Assembly: GCA_010094045.1 (NCBI GenBank)
Contig: ML986602.1
Span: forward strand, 281,122-345,121
Source: Lojkania enalia
Lineage: Eukaryota > Ascomycota > Dothideomycetes > Pleosporales
Direction: 5' to 3'
Length of the DNA: 64,000 nt
The position numbers were made by a program, and so were the translations under genes. Below are positions 12,274-24,195 of this stretch, piece by piece. Position 1 is the first letter of the stretch; each line of letters begins with the position of its first letter. The notes beneath the pieces are model-generated. The model made no database searches. It was given only the letters and a program-made list of their open reading frames with translations, and had not been told where the DNA came from.

Positions 12274-13468
12274 CCCTGCCCTTGAATTGCCCAAGGGGGA
12301 GATAGCCTGAATCCTGCGGCTCAGTTTGCGGCGGGAGCGACGGCAAGGGTGTACAGCGAATTTGGAGGAGCCGTGGGCTATTATTGGTGGGTTTGTGGGG
12401 GTTGGAGGTGCTGGGATCGGTGTTGGTGGTGGGAAGGACATGAATGGGGTTAGTGGGATCGTGTGGAGGGGATGGTATCATGGACTGTACAGGGCCGCTT
12501 AGAAATCGATCGTGCTGTCTTTTCTCCTACTCTTTCCACACGGTTTCCTAAACCTTCTGCCTTTTTCGAATTGTCGTCTATGGGGGCTTGGTCTGCCGTG
12601 TACCGGACGCCAGGCAAATGAATGGGGTCTAAGACACGCACCGCAGCTACTTGCTCGTGACGGGAGAAATTGGGACTGTGAAGCTGGCCCTCAATATACA
12701 GTACATACATACATGGCGTATTTGCGGCTACACGTTCTCCACAGTTCTTGCCTGCCCGCTTGCCCCGTCTGTCGGTGCCGGCGTCGCGGTTCATCCAATA
12801 CAGTCCGTGTACGTATTGTGCAGCAGGCCTCATATGCGGGCCGGGGCACACATGTAGGCTAGTATGTATCCTCTCCTTCCTTCTATTCCTTTCCCTTCCC
12901 CAACCGCATGTTTGCTCGCCCAAGAGGGGAATCGCCAATTGCGTCAGCCAGAGGCGTTCATACATACTTTCATGGGAGACGACAAGACAAGCAAAGGGCA
13001 TTCCCGTGCCTCGGCCCGGGCCCAAGACGGCAATTCCATGATTGGATGCGTCCCTGAGGCGCAGTTTCCACTCCGCGTCCCAAATGGGGCATTAAACAAA
13101 CCTTATTTGGGAGAATTTGCGGCGTCGTGGGCGGCGAACGACGCTCGGTTTTCCTGAATAGCGAACCTGTTTTCGGTGGCTTTTTGCCCATGGGTCAACT
13201 ATTGGCTCGCCCCATTTCGCGCCTTCTCACACCCAACTGACTGATTTTATCAGTTGCCGTGTGAGTACATATCGCGGCACTGTGGATGGGGCAGGGCTGG
13301 CGAAGATCCTCCCTCAATCAGATTGACCACACCTGCACAGCAGTGCCTGCCCTCAGGATTTGCAGACACACAAACACACGCAACCATAGCCACCCAATAA
13401 AGGCGTGAAGGCGGCGAGGGTCTCTGCAATCTTGTCAACTACGCAAAAAAACCCAAAAAAAATATATT

Positions 13469-13488
13469 ACAACAACAACAACAACAAT
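13469..13488. repeat. (CAA)n microsatellite
   Basis: About six tandem CAA units preceded by A-rich sequence, in non-coding DNA. Confidence 0.85.
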
Positions 13489-16400
13489 AGCACCTAATGC
13501 CTAGTCTATTCGTCGATCGATCGATGGCAATAATCGCCCATCCTTCAATTTGCAGTTTCCTCCACATTGCACGTATCAGCCACATACATACACACATTCC
13601 TTTCTCGCTCCTAATTCCCGTATCCTTACATACCTGGGTGCCTTTCATGGGGCGATCCAAGGCTCGAGCGGCTAGACTAGTCCCCCGTCGGATACGCAAC
13701 CCTTCCCCCCACCACCCCGGCTCAACTTACCAGCGTCTTCCCAAAAGACCACGTGCTGCCGGGACTGCAGCAATGGGAACATCCATGAAGGGTATCCCTG
13801 CAGCAAGGACGTGGCGCCGTCCTGCACCTGGTTCGCAGTCTTGCGCTCGGCAACCCCGTTTCAAGGTGCAGCGTCTGGGGAAGCGAGCCGGCCAATGGAG
13901 GAACCATGTGCCTGTTGGACCTTAGTAGGGTTGGGTTAGATATGACATCTAGAATATGACAGCGACAACCGAACCTGTGGGCCGGTGGAGGGGCAGAGTG
14001 GGGTGCTGAAACGCAGGACGTTGAGGAAGTGAATGGGAATTGAGATTTGAGGCTACGGGGATCCGCAACACCGTGCCTCCTCCAGCAGCAAGTATTGCCG
14101 TTGCCGGCTGTGCATCAATCGCTATAGCGAAAGTCTCAAGTCGACTCGGGCCAAAAAGGCAAACGCTGGTGGAATCTTCTCGGTGCTACTTTCATCAGTC
14201 GCTTTTGCTCTAGGAGGCGCACTGCTGGTTAACGAGCAATCCGAACCGTATCGTCAACCTTTAAAGCTCCCGCGAGGCGAAGGTGGCACGTATGGCATGT
14301 GTCTAGGCACCATAGTGAATCATTCACACCTCTCAATACACCGGATGCGCAGGACAGGCAATAGACATTGCAATGGAGGCATGTATGGCGGTGTTGTCCC
14401 CAGGTGTCTGTGTCTCAAAACGCCTCGATACGCTGGGCCGCGCGAGATAGAGCAATTGAGCCTTGTTTCTTCTCGGAAGAACCAGAAGAGCCGCCGTATT
14501 GCCTCGTCAGACTTTCAATAAACATAGGATGATAATGCCTTGCATGCCATTTCGCTTGAAATCTAGGCGGTTGGCCCAAACTCCGTTTACGCCTATCAGA
14601 AAAGCACACAAAATCTGGGGTGACAATCTGTACTGGCCCCAGGGTGGAACGCTCCACGCTGCTCAACAAGGCCTGCTGCTCGTCGGGATCAGAGTCGCCG
14701 ACTCCCGGCGGAAGGTTTACGAGAATTCTCCTTGCCACGCTGTGTTGCGGACCCCTACTGAGTGAACCGGCATTCTTATCAGTGTGGTTACACTACCAGA
14801 AGAATCCACTTCTACCAGAAAAAGTAGGAATGCGAGCCGATTTTCTACCAGTTTATACGATGATATATAGTACAGGCTCGTACGAGGGGGCTCCAATTCA
14901 GTGGTCGATGTCTGCAGTTGTCTGTCGCAGCATTGTTAGAAGTAGCTGGACCTGCTGCATCAAGTCTAGTTGGGCGAAAGAGCCCACTGTGGCGGTAAAT
15001 TGGGGCTATACAGATAAACCTGGCCGGCCAATTTCTCTGCTCGAAATAATGGCGTAATGGCATGCGTCCCCAACAAGCATCGATAATTTACACGACCTAT
15101 ACTCACAAGGTATGCAAATAGGTTGAGCTCGCCAAGCTGTTTCGCATTGAATGTTTCGAACTTCTACCCAGCTCTTCTCTTGGTGGCTAAGCTTTTTGGG
15201 AAACGTTTGAGGGGCGGTCGGGGGCACTGCTGGATCGTCCAGTGTGGCGCAATGTCTTAGACCTAGCCTAAGGCTCGACAGTGCTCTCGATTGCGTGCCT
15301 AAGTGGACATGATACCCAGAGGATCTCTCTCTCGGTCCGAGGCCGGCGATCAGACGCCATCATCTGAAGGTCTATGGAGTGGCCGCTGCGTAAGGCTGGA
15401 TGATTAATTGCAGCAAAGTTCGAAGGATCGGATCGCTAGATCCTTCCAACGGAAGCCGGCCGAAACCAAGTCCAACGCCTGCGATTATTAGGAAGGAAGT
15501 GGAGCCCTGCAATTGCATGTGCAGACTACTATATGTAAGTTAAATGGTAATGGATAAGAAGTGAGGCTGGGATCACTGGGTTATCGCATGTCGGTCCGAG
15601 TACTGTATGTACATGACGTGCGACCCTTGTTGCGCTGATGCAGGAACATGTATAAGACCCTGTCTCTAGTTACTAACAATACATACCATGACGATCGCGA
15701 GCGCACAAGGCGTTGCAAACTAGAAGGAAATAAAGAGAGCCGTAAGGCCGTGTTTCAGAACAAGCACGGCGTACAAGGTGGGCCAGCAAATACGAATGCA
15801 CACATGGCAGTGGCGTCGAAGTCGACCCGGCTTCGGACTTCGTCCCCCGGCTCATGTACACGTGCGTCGCGCAATGTACCTGAGAGGGGTATTCTAAAAA
15901 TTGCCAACAAAAAAGTTCGAATCTGTACGTCATTGAGACGGGAAGGTAGATTTATGATAACCTGGGCCTATGACGTTACATCGGATCAATAACGCAATGG
16001 TGTGCGCAGCCTTGTCTGGTCTCTACACGTCAGAGAGTCTGATACTACTGCACACTTGGGATGAGAAACGACTTACTCTGCGACGGATCTGAGGGAGATA
16101 GAAATTGTGAGACCATCGAAGGGACCAGGCCAGATCGTGCGAAGATCTCACCGAACCACATTTCTCCGGTATTCTTTGCTACTCAACCTCGCCCGTAACA
16201 ACAGTGATCCCCGGTGCCACCAGAATTTGGCCCGAATTTTGAGCCAAGAGCCAACGGCAGCCTATCACGCAGCTGATCAACGGACTTCAAAGGCTCGACG
16301 GATGGGGAAATTCTCGCACATCCCTCCAAATCAGCTTACATTTACGGTCGTGCAAACACCATGTCGCGTGGTGATTGATCCCCATTAGGAAGTCGCTTTG

Positions 16401-19400
16401 CACATAAGGCCAATATTGGATATCTCACTCGGACTCTTAACTCTTTGAAACGATGTTTCGTGGACTGGTAGAAAAAAAAATCTGAGATCGACACGTGTCG
16501 GCGAACAGAATAGAGTAACCAAGCTGTGGGCGAGCCTTTCATTTGATCCCTATATTCCAGCATCTTGGCAATAGGTTAATGCCATAACGCGGCTGGAAGG
16601 TAGAGTAGTAGGGAGCGGAATTTCTGCTTGCCGTGACCGTAGCTGCTGCGCTTAATGGATGCCTAAGCCTCGATGCAGGAGCAATGTTCGGAGGCCACCT
16701 TGTGCCTTCGAAGCTATGAATACCTTGCAGTAGTGAATTTTGACTTCGGTCAAGATGAAACTGACAAGACGGCGAGGCGTCGAGGCCTTGGGCTTGGAAT
16801 CAGTTGGGCGTTTGATGGGTGCATCTCGCATAGGAACTAACGTTGTAATTGCCACCCTAATCCAGCGCAGTGGAGCAGAGATAGAGGTGCCGTTTCAGGG
16901 GCACTATCTGGGTCACTGTTAGTGACAAGCTTGAGTAAAAGTCGCACCTTACCACGGGCTAGTATGTCATGTAGTTGACCCCCACGATATTGGTCCGGGA
17001 TTGGCCTATGACATACGGAATTGAGAGGCAGAATCTGAAGGCGAACAGTTACACCGAAGACCCTACATGCAGCACCCCTTAGTCTGGAGAAAAGTGACAC
17101 TAATTTGCTTTACAAGATGTCTTAACCATGATTTGAAGGTTAAGAGGGGTTGTAACCTACAACCTAAGGCATTTCATTGCCCAGCTTGAATAGCCCTAAG
17201 ACCAACATGTGACTGTCCTGCTGCTGTCACGTCCCATACTCGTTTTAGAGACGGGAAGTTCCATGTCGGCGTCTCCGTGTTGTTGAAGTCAAGTTCCTGG
17301 AGGGCAAAGTGGTCTCATAGGAGTCTCGAACGCGTGTTGTGAACAGGTATGATTTAATGTGAACACATCTTTGGAAACATTTCATAGAAGCAAGTCAGGT
17401 GATGGCACCCAGTACAAGTTGACTTCGATTTTTTGGAACCCTGCGAAACAAGGGCGTTCCTCTAGGTGTATGCGTAGCGTTATAAGCCTTTATACTCCAC
17501 TCCCACAAGCATCTCCATGAAAATGTCTCGTTTTGTGGAATGTTCGACGTGTCCTGTTGGTTGTTCGGTTGCATAATGCCACGACTAGATTGGCCTAGTC
17601 GAAGGAACAACTGCATCATTGCTGAGCATGACAACCACGTCATAGTTTCCTGAAGAAGCGAGAGTTTAGACAGACGTGACGAGAATCATGGAATATTGCA
17701 AACTTTCTTTTGCACTAAAACCTTAGAATGAGTGGCTGTGGAAGACACTGGTCGTTTCAGAGCGACCCGTTCCTAATGGCGAGCCACACCTAACACATTT
17801 CTCGATTTGCGATAGTTAATGACGACCACGAGAACATTAGACGGTCTATTGACAAGCCCAGATCGATGAATCGTAGCAGAGTTGAAGATTGTTATAACGA
17901 ATCGAAAGGCTTTTGGAATAACGCTTAGAAAATGCTGTTGTAGTCGTTGAAAAAAATGGGCTAATTTTGACCGTAGACTTCGAATTTGGAAGAAACCAGC
18001 GAACATGGATTTTGCACTGGTCAACTCAATTCTGTGTCGATGCTATGGATAAGGGATAAAATACTCATCGTTCTGGGGCGAGTAAGATTCGCAAAGCTTG
18101 GTTTATCTCCCTCCCAACATTGCTGGAGTGTCTGGTGTTCATAATAGAATCCCTCCCGAGAAGCAAGAACTCCCCACCCTCAACAGAGACATCCAAGGGT
18201 CGCTAAGAGCCCGGTTGCGGTTCGCGGGATCTACTAGCTTTGGATGTAGCAATTCCAGTAGAACTGAGATTGAACGCTCATCTCTATGAACGAGTTAGGT
18301 TTGTGCTTATTTTGGGTCGCAAATGATACGGATTTCTATTGGTATGCGGAATGAAGCTCTGAACTCTTAAGTGATGTTGTCAGAGGAGACTTTGCCCGGT
18401 TTCCAAAAATTTACAAATCTTAGAATAGAGTCTTTTCATCCCACCGTAGGTCTTCCTATAATACTAAATCGGCGGTAATGTCCAAAAAATGTGTTCGGGG
18501 TCCAGTCAGCGTTGAAATGTGCCTTCCTATATAGAAAATCAACTATGTTTGCCTTATAGCCTCGCTGGTGATGGATACACTCCTGCGTATGCTTGCTGAA
18601 GATGAAGATAGCACAACACTTCGTGGAGGTCCAAAGACTGCTATTAGGTCTAGAAACGAAATGGGACTGGGCCATTCCAACTTATCAAGCAGCTCCGTAA
18701 AACCATTTGCAAGCCGAGCAACTAGAACGTATTTCGAACGAGCGTCCCGAGACGCTATCGGTTGAATGCAAGTAGAGCGTGATGCATATCGAGCCTAGCT
18801 TTGCCGATTGTCCCGCGCTTTTTGGCGTTCCTGAGACTCTTAATCGAATTATCATCTCGATCCGCCTAATCTACAAGTGAAATGTAGATATAAGCCACGT
18901 TCCTTCTGATAAAGAAAACTAGACTTGACGGCAAATTATCTTCTAGAGGGCCATGCCATGCGTATCCTGGAATATTTTGGAGCTCTTGTAACTTTTTTTC
19001 CGGGCGTCATATCGTCCTAAAGATACTTAAGCTGAACTTAAACGTCAAAACGAAGGTTCGGAGTAGATGGATTTGAGCGTTTTTCAGAACCCCTCAATAG
19101 AGGTTCCAGTTGCATCATTATCAATATCAGACGAGGCGACAGGTTCATTGCAGCCAGGTACTACAGAATCTGGTAAGCTATTGGTAGGAGGCATTGGGAG
19201 TGTGCCATACACCGTATATTGTAATTCGATTTTGGATGTAACGAGGATAGGGGGTTATTCATCATGTTGCCTTTTCGAGCGCGGGCGCCTTTACATGATT
19301 GATGCAATGTTATCGGAATGTATGTAGAATCCAAAATTCGTTAGCAAAACGTGATTCTACATCGTCATTTCCGGATATAGAGCTGTATCCTCGAGTCGCT

Positions 19401-20301
19401 GCCAGCGCTTCTTCCTACACTGCGCTCACTACATCTAGTCGCTCCTAAAACTTTTGTCAGACCCAACTACAAATACTTCTAGTGATTTCTGCATTCGAAA
19501 GGAAAGAGCCGCAACCCTTCTTAACTAAATTAGGCCTCATTCAGTACGTCAGATCGATTCGCTGGAGAGTCCCTTTAACAATGTCGTAAATTCAGAGCGG
19601 CGACAGAAGTGCTGTGTGCTCCAAGATTGACGAAATGTTCTTTAGGATCCCTTGCTGATTATGGTGCTCAGAAACGTGCTGTTATGCGGAAGTTGAGGTA
19701 GGTAGAATGAGTTCCAACCCAACGCATACTCCTAATGGCCATCACCATCGATATGACCAATGAAAAAATAAATCGAATGATTTGGAGCTAGCAGGAATGA
19801 ACGAATTTTTAGACTAATAGATTGACAAATGTGACAAGACTAAGGGTTACCAACGTTGGCTTGAATCCTAACGTTTATAACGATATGATTGAAAGTTTAA
19901 CATAGAAATAAAAACAAAATGTAAATTGCAATCTGATTGAAACGCTTACCTTCTTATGATAAAAGGAATAAAGGAGTCTAGAAAAGAGTAGTAGTTAGGC
20001 CAATAAAGTAGTGCGTACTTGATCGTAGTGACAGGGGCATCCTGGCCCAGATTTAAGTGTATATACTGATTGGGCCAAAAAGTCAGTCATTTTTGCAGGC
20101 CACCACTTCGTTATCTAGGAGGGGTCACGTCCTCTCGCGGTCCAGAGCGCCGTCACCTTGGTTTCCAAGCCTAAACTCTCTCTAGGAAATCTTTTCCTGC
20201 AAGATATAGTCAGGTTCTGAATCCTAGCTAGATTATTTTTCTAGTATTTAGATATCGTTAGACCGAACAGTGTCATGTACTGTAGCACTAGAATCATGCG
20301 G

Positions 20302-21126
20302 CTAGGGCCGAATCCCGGAATGCGCCTTTAGCAATGCTTGCTGTGATTTGCATTGGTTCTCGGCCTCCTGAACAGTACTTCCAAAAATAATCTGGATCCG
20401 TCTGCCGTGAGAATCATTCTTCTCGTTGTGAAGCAACTCGAATAGACCACCTTCGAGCTTTGGGGTCGTTTCCCAGCTATCCCGAGTGCAGCCAAGCCCT
20501 AGCCTTCTCCGTATACCACTACAGATCTGTTCGATGAGTTGCAAACGAAGAAGGCCGCTGTGAACAATCCTTATCTTTCTTAGCTGATCATTCCGACGTT
20601 TCGCCACCGTCTTCAAGAGCACGACTTCCAAATTTGACGCAATGTACCCTTCCCGCGAATAGGGTTGAGGTTGTCCAACAAAGCGGATGCATAGCTGTTC
20701 CAAACTGGCAAGTCCGGCATCGGCAAACATAAGGCCGTCGAGGGATTGTGGTTGGATAAGAAATTCGGCGATACCGATCGTGAGCTCAAATCGCCTAATG
20801 GCAAGTCTGCAGATTGGAAGCAATCTCTCCGCCTTCGCCTTGAGCTCAGCAATATGCCAGCGGCTTGCTCTAAATGTGGTCGCTTGGAGGGCAAGAGTGC
20901 GGGTCTCGTAGTGCAGCTGGCGGCAGATGAGCGACAGCGCTAGGGGAGACTTGGAGCTGGATGGCGGTGCCTCGGTTGGGTTGTCAAAGAAGTAGAAGTC
21001 ATAGACTCGGGTCCGAAGCTCTGGCGGTAGAGCCAGCAACGGGGAGGCTGTAGACATGGGAAGGATTCTCTTGCCGTACCGTTCACGTAGTTTAAGGGAG
21101 GAGCGCGCGGAACGCGAGGAAAGCAT
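20302..21126 (-). CDS. F-box-like / 2EXR-type hypothetical protein
   Basis: A single-exon frame of 274 residues starting at the ATG at 21124-21126. Near residues 28-75 it has the pattern LLALPPELRTRVYDFYFF followed about 20 residues later by LALSLICRQLHYETRTLAL. This LPxELR..(I/V)Y...CRQ.(Y/H)xE arrangement is typical of a large family of fungal F-box-like or 2EXR-domain proteins of unknown function. The remainder is helical-looking with many Leu, Arg and Lys, without further recognised domains. If it is a true F-box protein it could act as a substrate adaptor for an SCF ubiquitin ligase; that is inference only. A related-looking gene is at 62.7 kb. Confidence 0.65.
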   Translation of the reverse strand: MLSSRSARSSLKLRERYGKRILPMSTASPLLALPPELRTRVYDFYFFDNPTEAPPSSSKSPLALSLICRQLHYETRTLALQATTFRASRWHIAELKAKAERLLPICRLAIRRFELTIGIAEFLIQPQSLDGLMFADAGLASLEQLCIRFVGQPQPYSREGYIASNLEVVLLKTVAKRRNDQLRKIRIVHSGLLRLQLIEQICSGIRRRLGLGCTRDSWETTPKLEGGLFELLHNEKNDSHGRRIQIIFGSTVQEAENQCKSQQALLKAHSGIRP

Positions 21127-22515
21127 AACATTCGAGAGTGCGCGCTGGAGGCCTATTCAACTGCGGCGTGAGACAAGATGCCTAATCGTAGGGAGTCAGC
21201 GCGTTTGTACATTTGCGGTTGGACAGTCGCTCAGCCTTCATAATGGCTGAGGGGTGATTGGACGAGAACGGCCAGAATTCGCCTCCTAATCATAGTCATC
21301 ACGCAGCTGATGGTGATGATTTGCTTGCGTGGCAACTCTTCCTCTCTCTTCGTGCATTATGAGGTCTTTCAGATGCGAAAAGAGCGTTGTCGGGATGTGT
21401 GCAGATCATTGGTAGAAAAGTGCGAGGTTCACGTATGGCGGCCGCCAAGCAGACCGGCCCCACGTGTCGCGTGTGGAGCTTAGTCAAAGCAATCCTTACC
21501 GAAACACTTCCTCCAGTCCCAGGCTCTTAATTTCGGCATGAACGTCTCAGATCCGCACCAAATGCGCGACAAGTGTGACTGCTGAGCCGCAATACAAGCC
21601 CCATATTGCGGGTATCGGGCCTGTAGCGTAGCTCCTTCGTGCATTGTTGCCACGCTTCAGCCGCTATGTGGTGCATCGCCATGCACTTCTAGAAGCACAC
21701 CCTAAAAGAACGGGTAAGGCCACGAGACTTGTTCCACTATCGGCCCCCGTAGTCACGGGGGAATGGGTCCTCGAGCTGCGGCTCAATCGCAAAGGAATTG
21801 CTCCACAAGCCTAGATCCACGCTGACGCTAATATTAACTTCAACAGACGGCAGCTCTTGACGAAAGTTAACGGAAAGTTGACGATTTATACCGAGATATA
21901 GCTGGGTGCCTGAGGAAACTCGCTTCTAGTGTCACTTTCCTTCAATCCATATTTACGGCCTGTTACGGGGGAAGTTATACTCAACCAATGGAGCGCAGCT
22001 ATCCAGTTGTTTTCTCCCTTCAGGCAAGCCTTATGCCTCTTGGAGTTAGGATCAGTGCAACAAGCTTCGAATAAGCCCAAGAGATAGGACCGCGGGACTG
22101 AGCCATATCCTATCTTTATCAACACCATGAAATCCATCTGAGAGGGAAGTTTATTAAATACCAGATGTGTACTGTTTCTGTTGGATTACGTCCCTCATTT
22201 TCTCCACCAGCACCATTCGAATTTGGTTTTAGTGTTAGATTACCTTCTCATCGTCGCATAGCCACTGTTCTTTTGTTCCTGTTCTGCACTTGTCTGCAAA
22301 TATCGTGGCTAGGTTACCATCACTGAAACATTATTTGACTATCTTAAGTTCGCGGCCATCACAGAAACAGAGCAGAGTACAGCTCCCCGTTTTAAAGATA
22401 TCCATACTTTTAACCACTCCCAATTTGCTCTATTTCGACGTGTTGCGCAAGGTTTTTGTGACCCTGATCCCTGATCGCTACCGATTTGTAGTTACACCGC
22501 CTTGCCTAATCAACT
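21127..22515. other. Divergent promoter region
   Basis: This 1.4 kb lies between the minus-strand F-box-like gene and the plus-strand Zn2Cys6 gene and so holds both 5' flanks. No coding region, tRNA or repeat was supported. Confidence 0.5.
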
Positions 22516-24195
22516 ATGCTTCCCGCGCCCCAAAGAAAAGGGGACTGTAGGGCTTGTCGGGAGCGGAAAGTTGACGTTCGTTCTTCTCCGCTTTCTCCCT
22601 CTATGAACTAACTAACCTATTGTAGTGCGACAAGAAGAAGCCTAGATGCACGGCATGCATAGAAAGCAACAAGCCTTGTGGAGGGTATGAAATGGGCCAG
22701 TTTTTTATCAACGTATCTTCCCATGGCCCTTCTCCTGTTTGGAATCGATCCCAAAATGCGCAAAAATTCCTTGTTCTAGATATGGCCTCACAGCCCAGTG
22801 GTTCCCAACCTCTTTCCGTACCGCCTGGCTACCCTTCAAGGCCATCGTCGGTTGAGCCTATGCCCTGGACTCCTCCGAGCAATCCTAATGTGGATTCGAA
22901 TAGCGTCACAGAAATGGTGACTCTCTTTCTCGATATGTACTATCGCCGCTTTGACCCCAACAAGACCCCTGATTTTCAACCCGGTTCCGAATGTGGAGGA
23001 TGGCGTGCTCTGATTCCTCACTGGATAGGGCAGTCAGCTATCTTGGACGCTGCTATCGGAGCAATGGCTTCTTGCTTTATCGGAACTCAGTATCAAGATG
23101 AAAACCGAATCGAGCGAAGCCGAGATATGTACCTAAACGCCCTGCAAATGATACAAAAGGTACTACCTGAGCCGGGTTCGGAGCGTCGTGCAGACCTACT
23201 CGCTACGACATTAGTACTTAGCTCTACAGAATTGTTCATGTCGAATGGTGGTGGTGCGGGTCAGATTACTCATATTGAGGGGGCAATTCGTCTTTTAAGC
23301 GGAGCTTTCGAACATGGGAACTTTGAAGAACTACACATCTATATACTCAATCAAGGTGTAAGAAATATCCATGTTAATTCGCACTCTAATAGATATAATC
23401 CTCTAACAATCAGTTCAGCTATTCGAGGCTATTTGTTCACGCCGTCGTTACCTTTTCTCTTCACCCTCGTACCGTCCCCTCATCCGCCAACTTTATGCCT
23501 GCCCCCGAAATAACCGCAATGATCTCTACTTTCGATGGAGCGAGCTCATACTTCCTCTACCTAATATCTTAGCTTCAGCAGACCATATCTCTGCATCGGC
23601 AAATTCTTCGGACGCCGCACCGCCATCAGCAATACATGCCATTCTAGACGACCTAGTAGCTCTCGAGCAGTCCTTATCGTCTTGGCACGAGACACTCAAA
23701 AGCAACACGCTGGGGCCGTGGACCTTCCAAACCGCCCAAAGAGTACTGACTGAGGATGGCGTCCCCTACCCACTTCAATTCACCTCAATCGAAGTCTGCA
23801 CTTTACATAACCTATACTGGATGTCTCAGCTACTTCTTCTCGAAACGCGTTCTATTCTAATTTCTCTTCTTCCGCCTCATCAAACCCCTGAACCGCCAAG
23901 TCCCAACATCTCCGCCCAGATCGCAGAATATGCGTCCTTTATATGCCGATCGGTGCAGTTCTGCACATCAAATACCTCGTTTGCGGCAACTGAAAACATA
24001 TTTTTACCTCTCTTTATCACTGCATCGCACTACTCACGTATTGGCGATGTGGAACGAATGAAATGGAGTGTCGCGTGCTTCAGGAGGATAGCAAAGGAAC
24101 AGAAAATCGGATTCTCGATTGATAAACTCAATTTGAGCGAGGGAGTCGTGAACAGAGGTGTTGCTTCAATTAGCAGTGTCTCAGATGAGGTATAA
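22516..24195 (+). CDS. Zn2Cys6 transcription factor with fungal-specific regulatory domain
   Basis: Exons 22516-22575, 22626-23357 and 23419-24195 encode about 522 residues. The start ATG at 22516 leads directly into the binuclear zinc cluster, CRACRERKVDC then CTACIESNKPC, with C-x2-C-x6-C-x6-C-x2-C-x6-C spacing. The first intron (50 bp, with tandem CTAACTAACC branch sequence) falls just before the third cysteine. The long C-terminal part resembles the Fungal_trans_2 type of regulatory domain: WRALIPHWIGQSAILDAAIGA, LATTLVLSSTELF, HIEGAIRLL, then across intron 2 (61 bp, GTAAGA donor) LFEAICSRRRYLF and later SWHETLKS and CTLHNLYWMSQLLLLET. Without the second intron the frame ends early with a nonsense tail, so splicing is needed. 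Function is likely sequence-specific regulation; targets are unknown. Confidence 0.87.

Larger units (their letters stand above)
9681..20301. other. 10.6 kb gene-free block between convergent genes
   Basis: No coding region could be supported here. Frames up to about 190 codons (for example 12450-13025 minus, 13497-13925 plus) have compositions expected of chance translation and no known motifs; many start at non-ATG codons. The left part (to about 15 kb) is richer in GC with simple repeats (listed separately); the right part (about 15.5-20.3 kb) is richer in AT and crowded with stops. No terminal repeats, transposase or reverse-transcriptase motifs were recognised by eye. Both flanking genes point into the block, so it is not simply promoter DNA. 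Confidence 0.5.

Noticed and set aside
12170..12490. Glycine-rich plus-strand frames around a run of 11 G
   Set aside because: The frames change across the G-run and contain stops; the Gly-rich translation is explained by simple GC-rich sequence.
12450..13025. Minus-strand frame of 191 codons
   Set aside because: No known domain, amino-acid composition typical of antisense or non-coding GC-rich DNA, and frames of similar length occur on the opposite strand.
13722..13860. Minus-strand stretch with a protein-like frame (DGATSLLQGYPSWMFPLLQ) ending at a GTAAGT donor
   Set aside because: Only about 43 codons between a TGA and the donor; no continuing exon or family could be found on either side.
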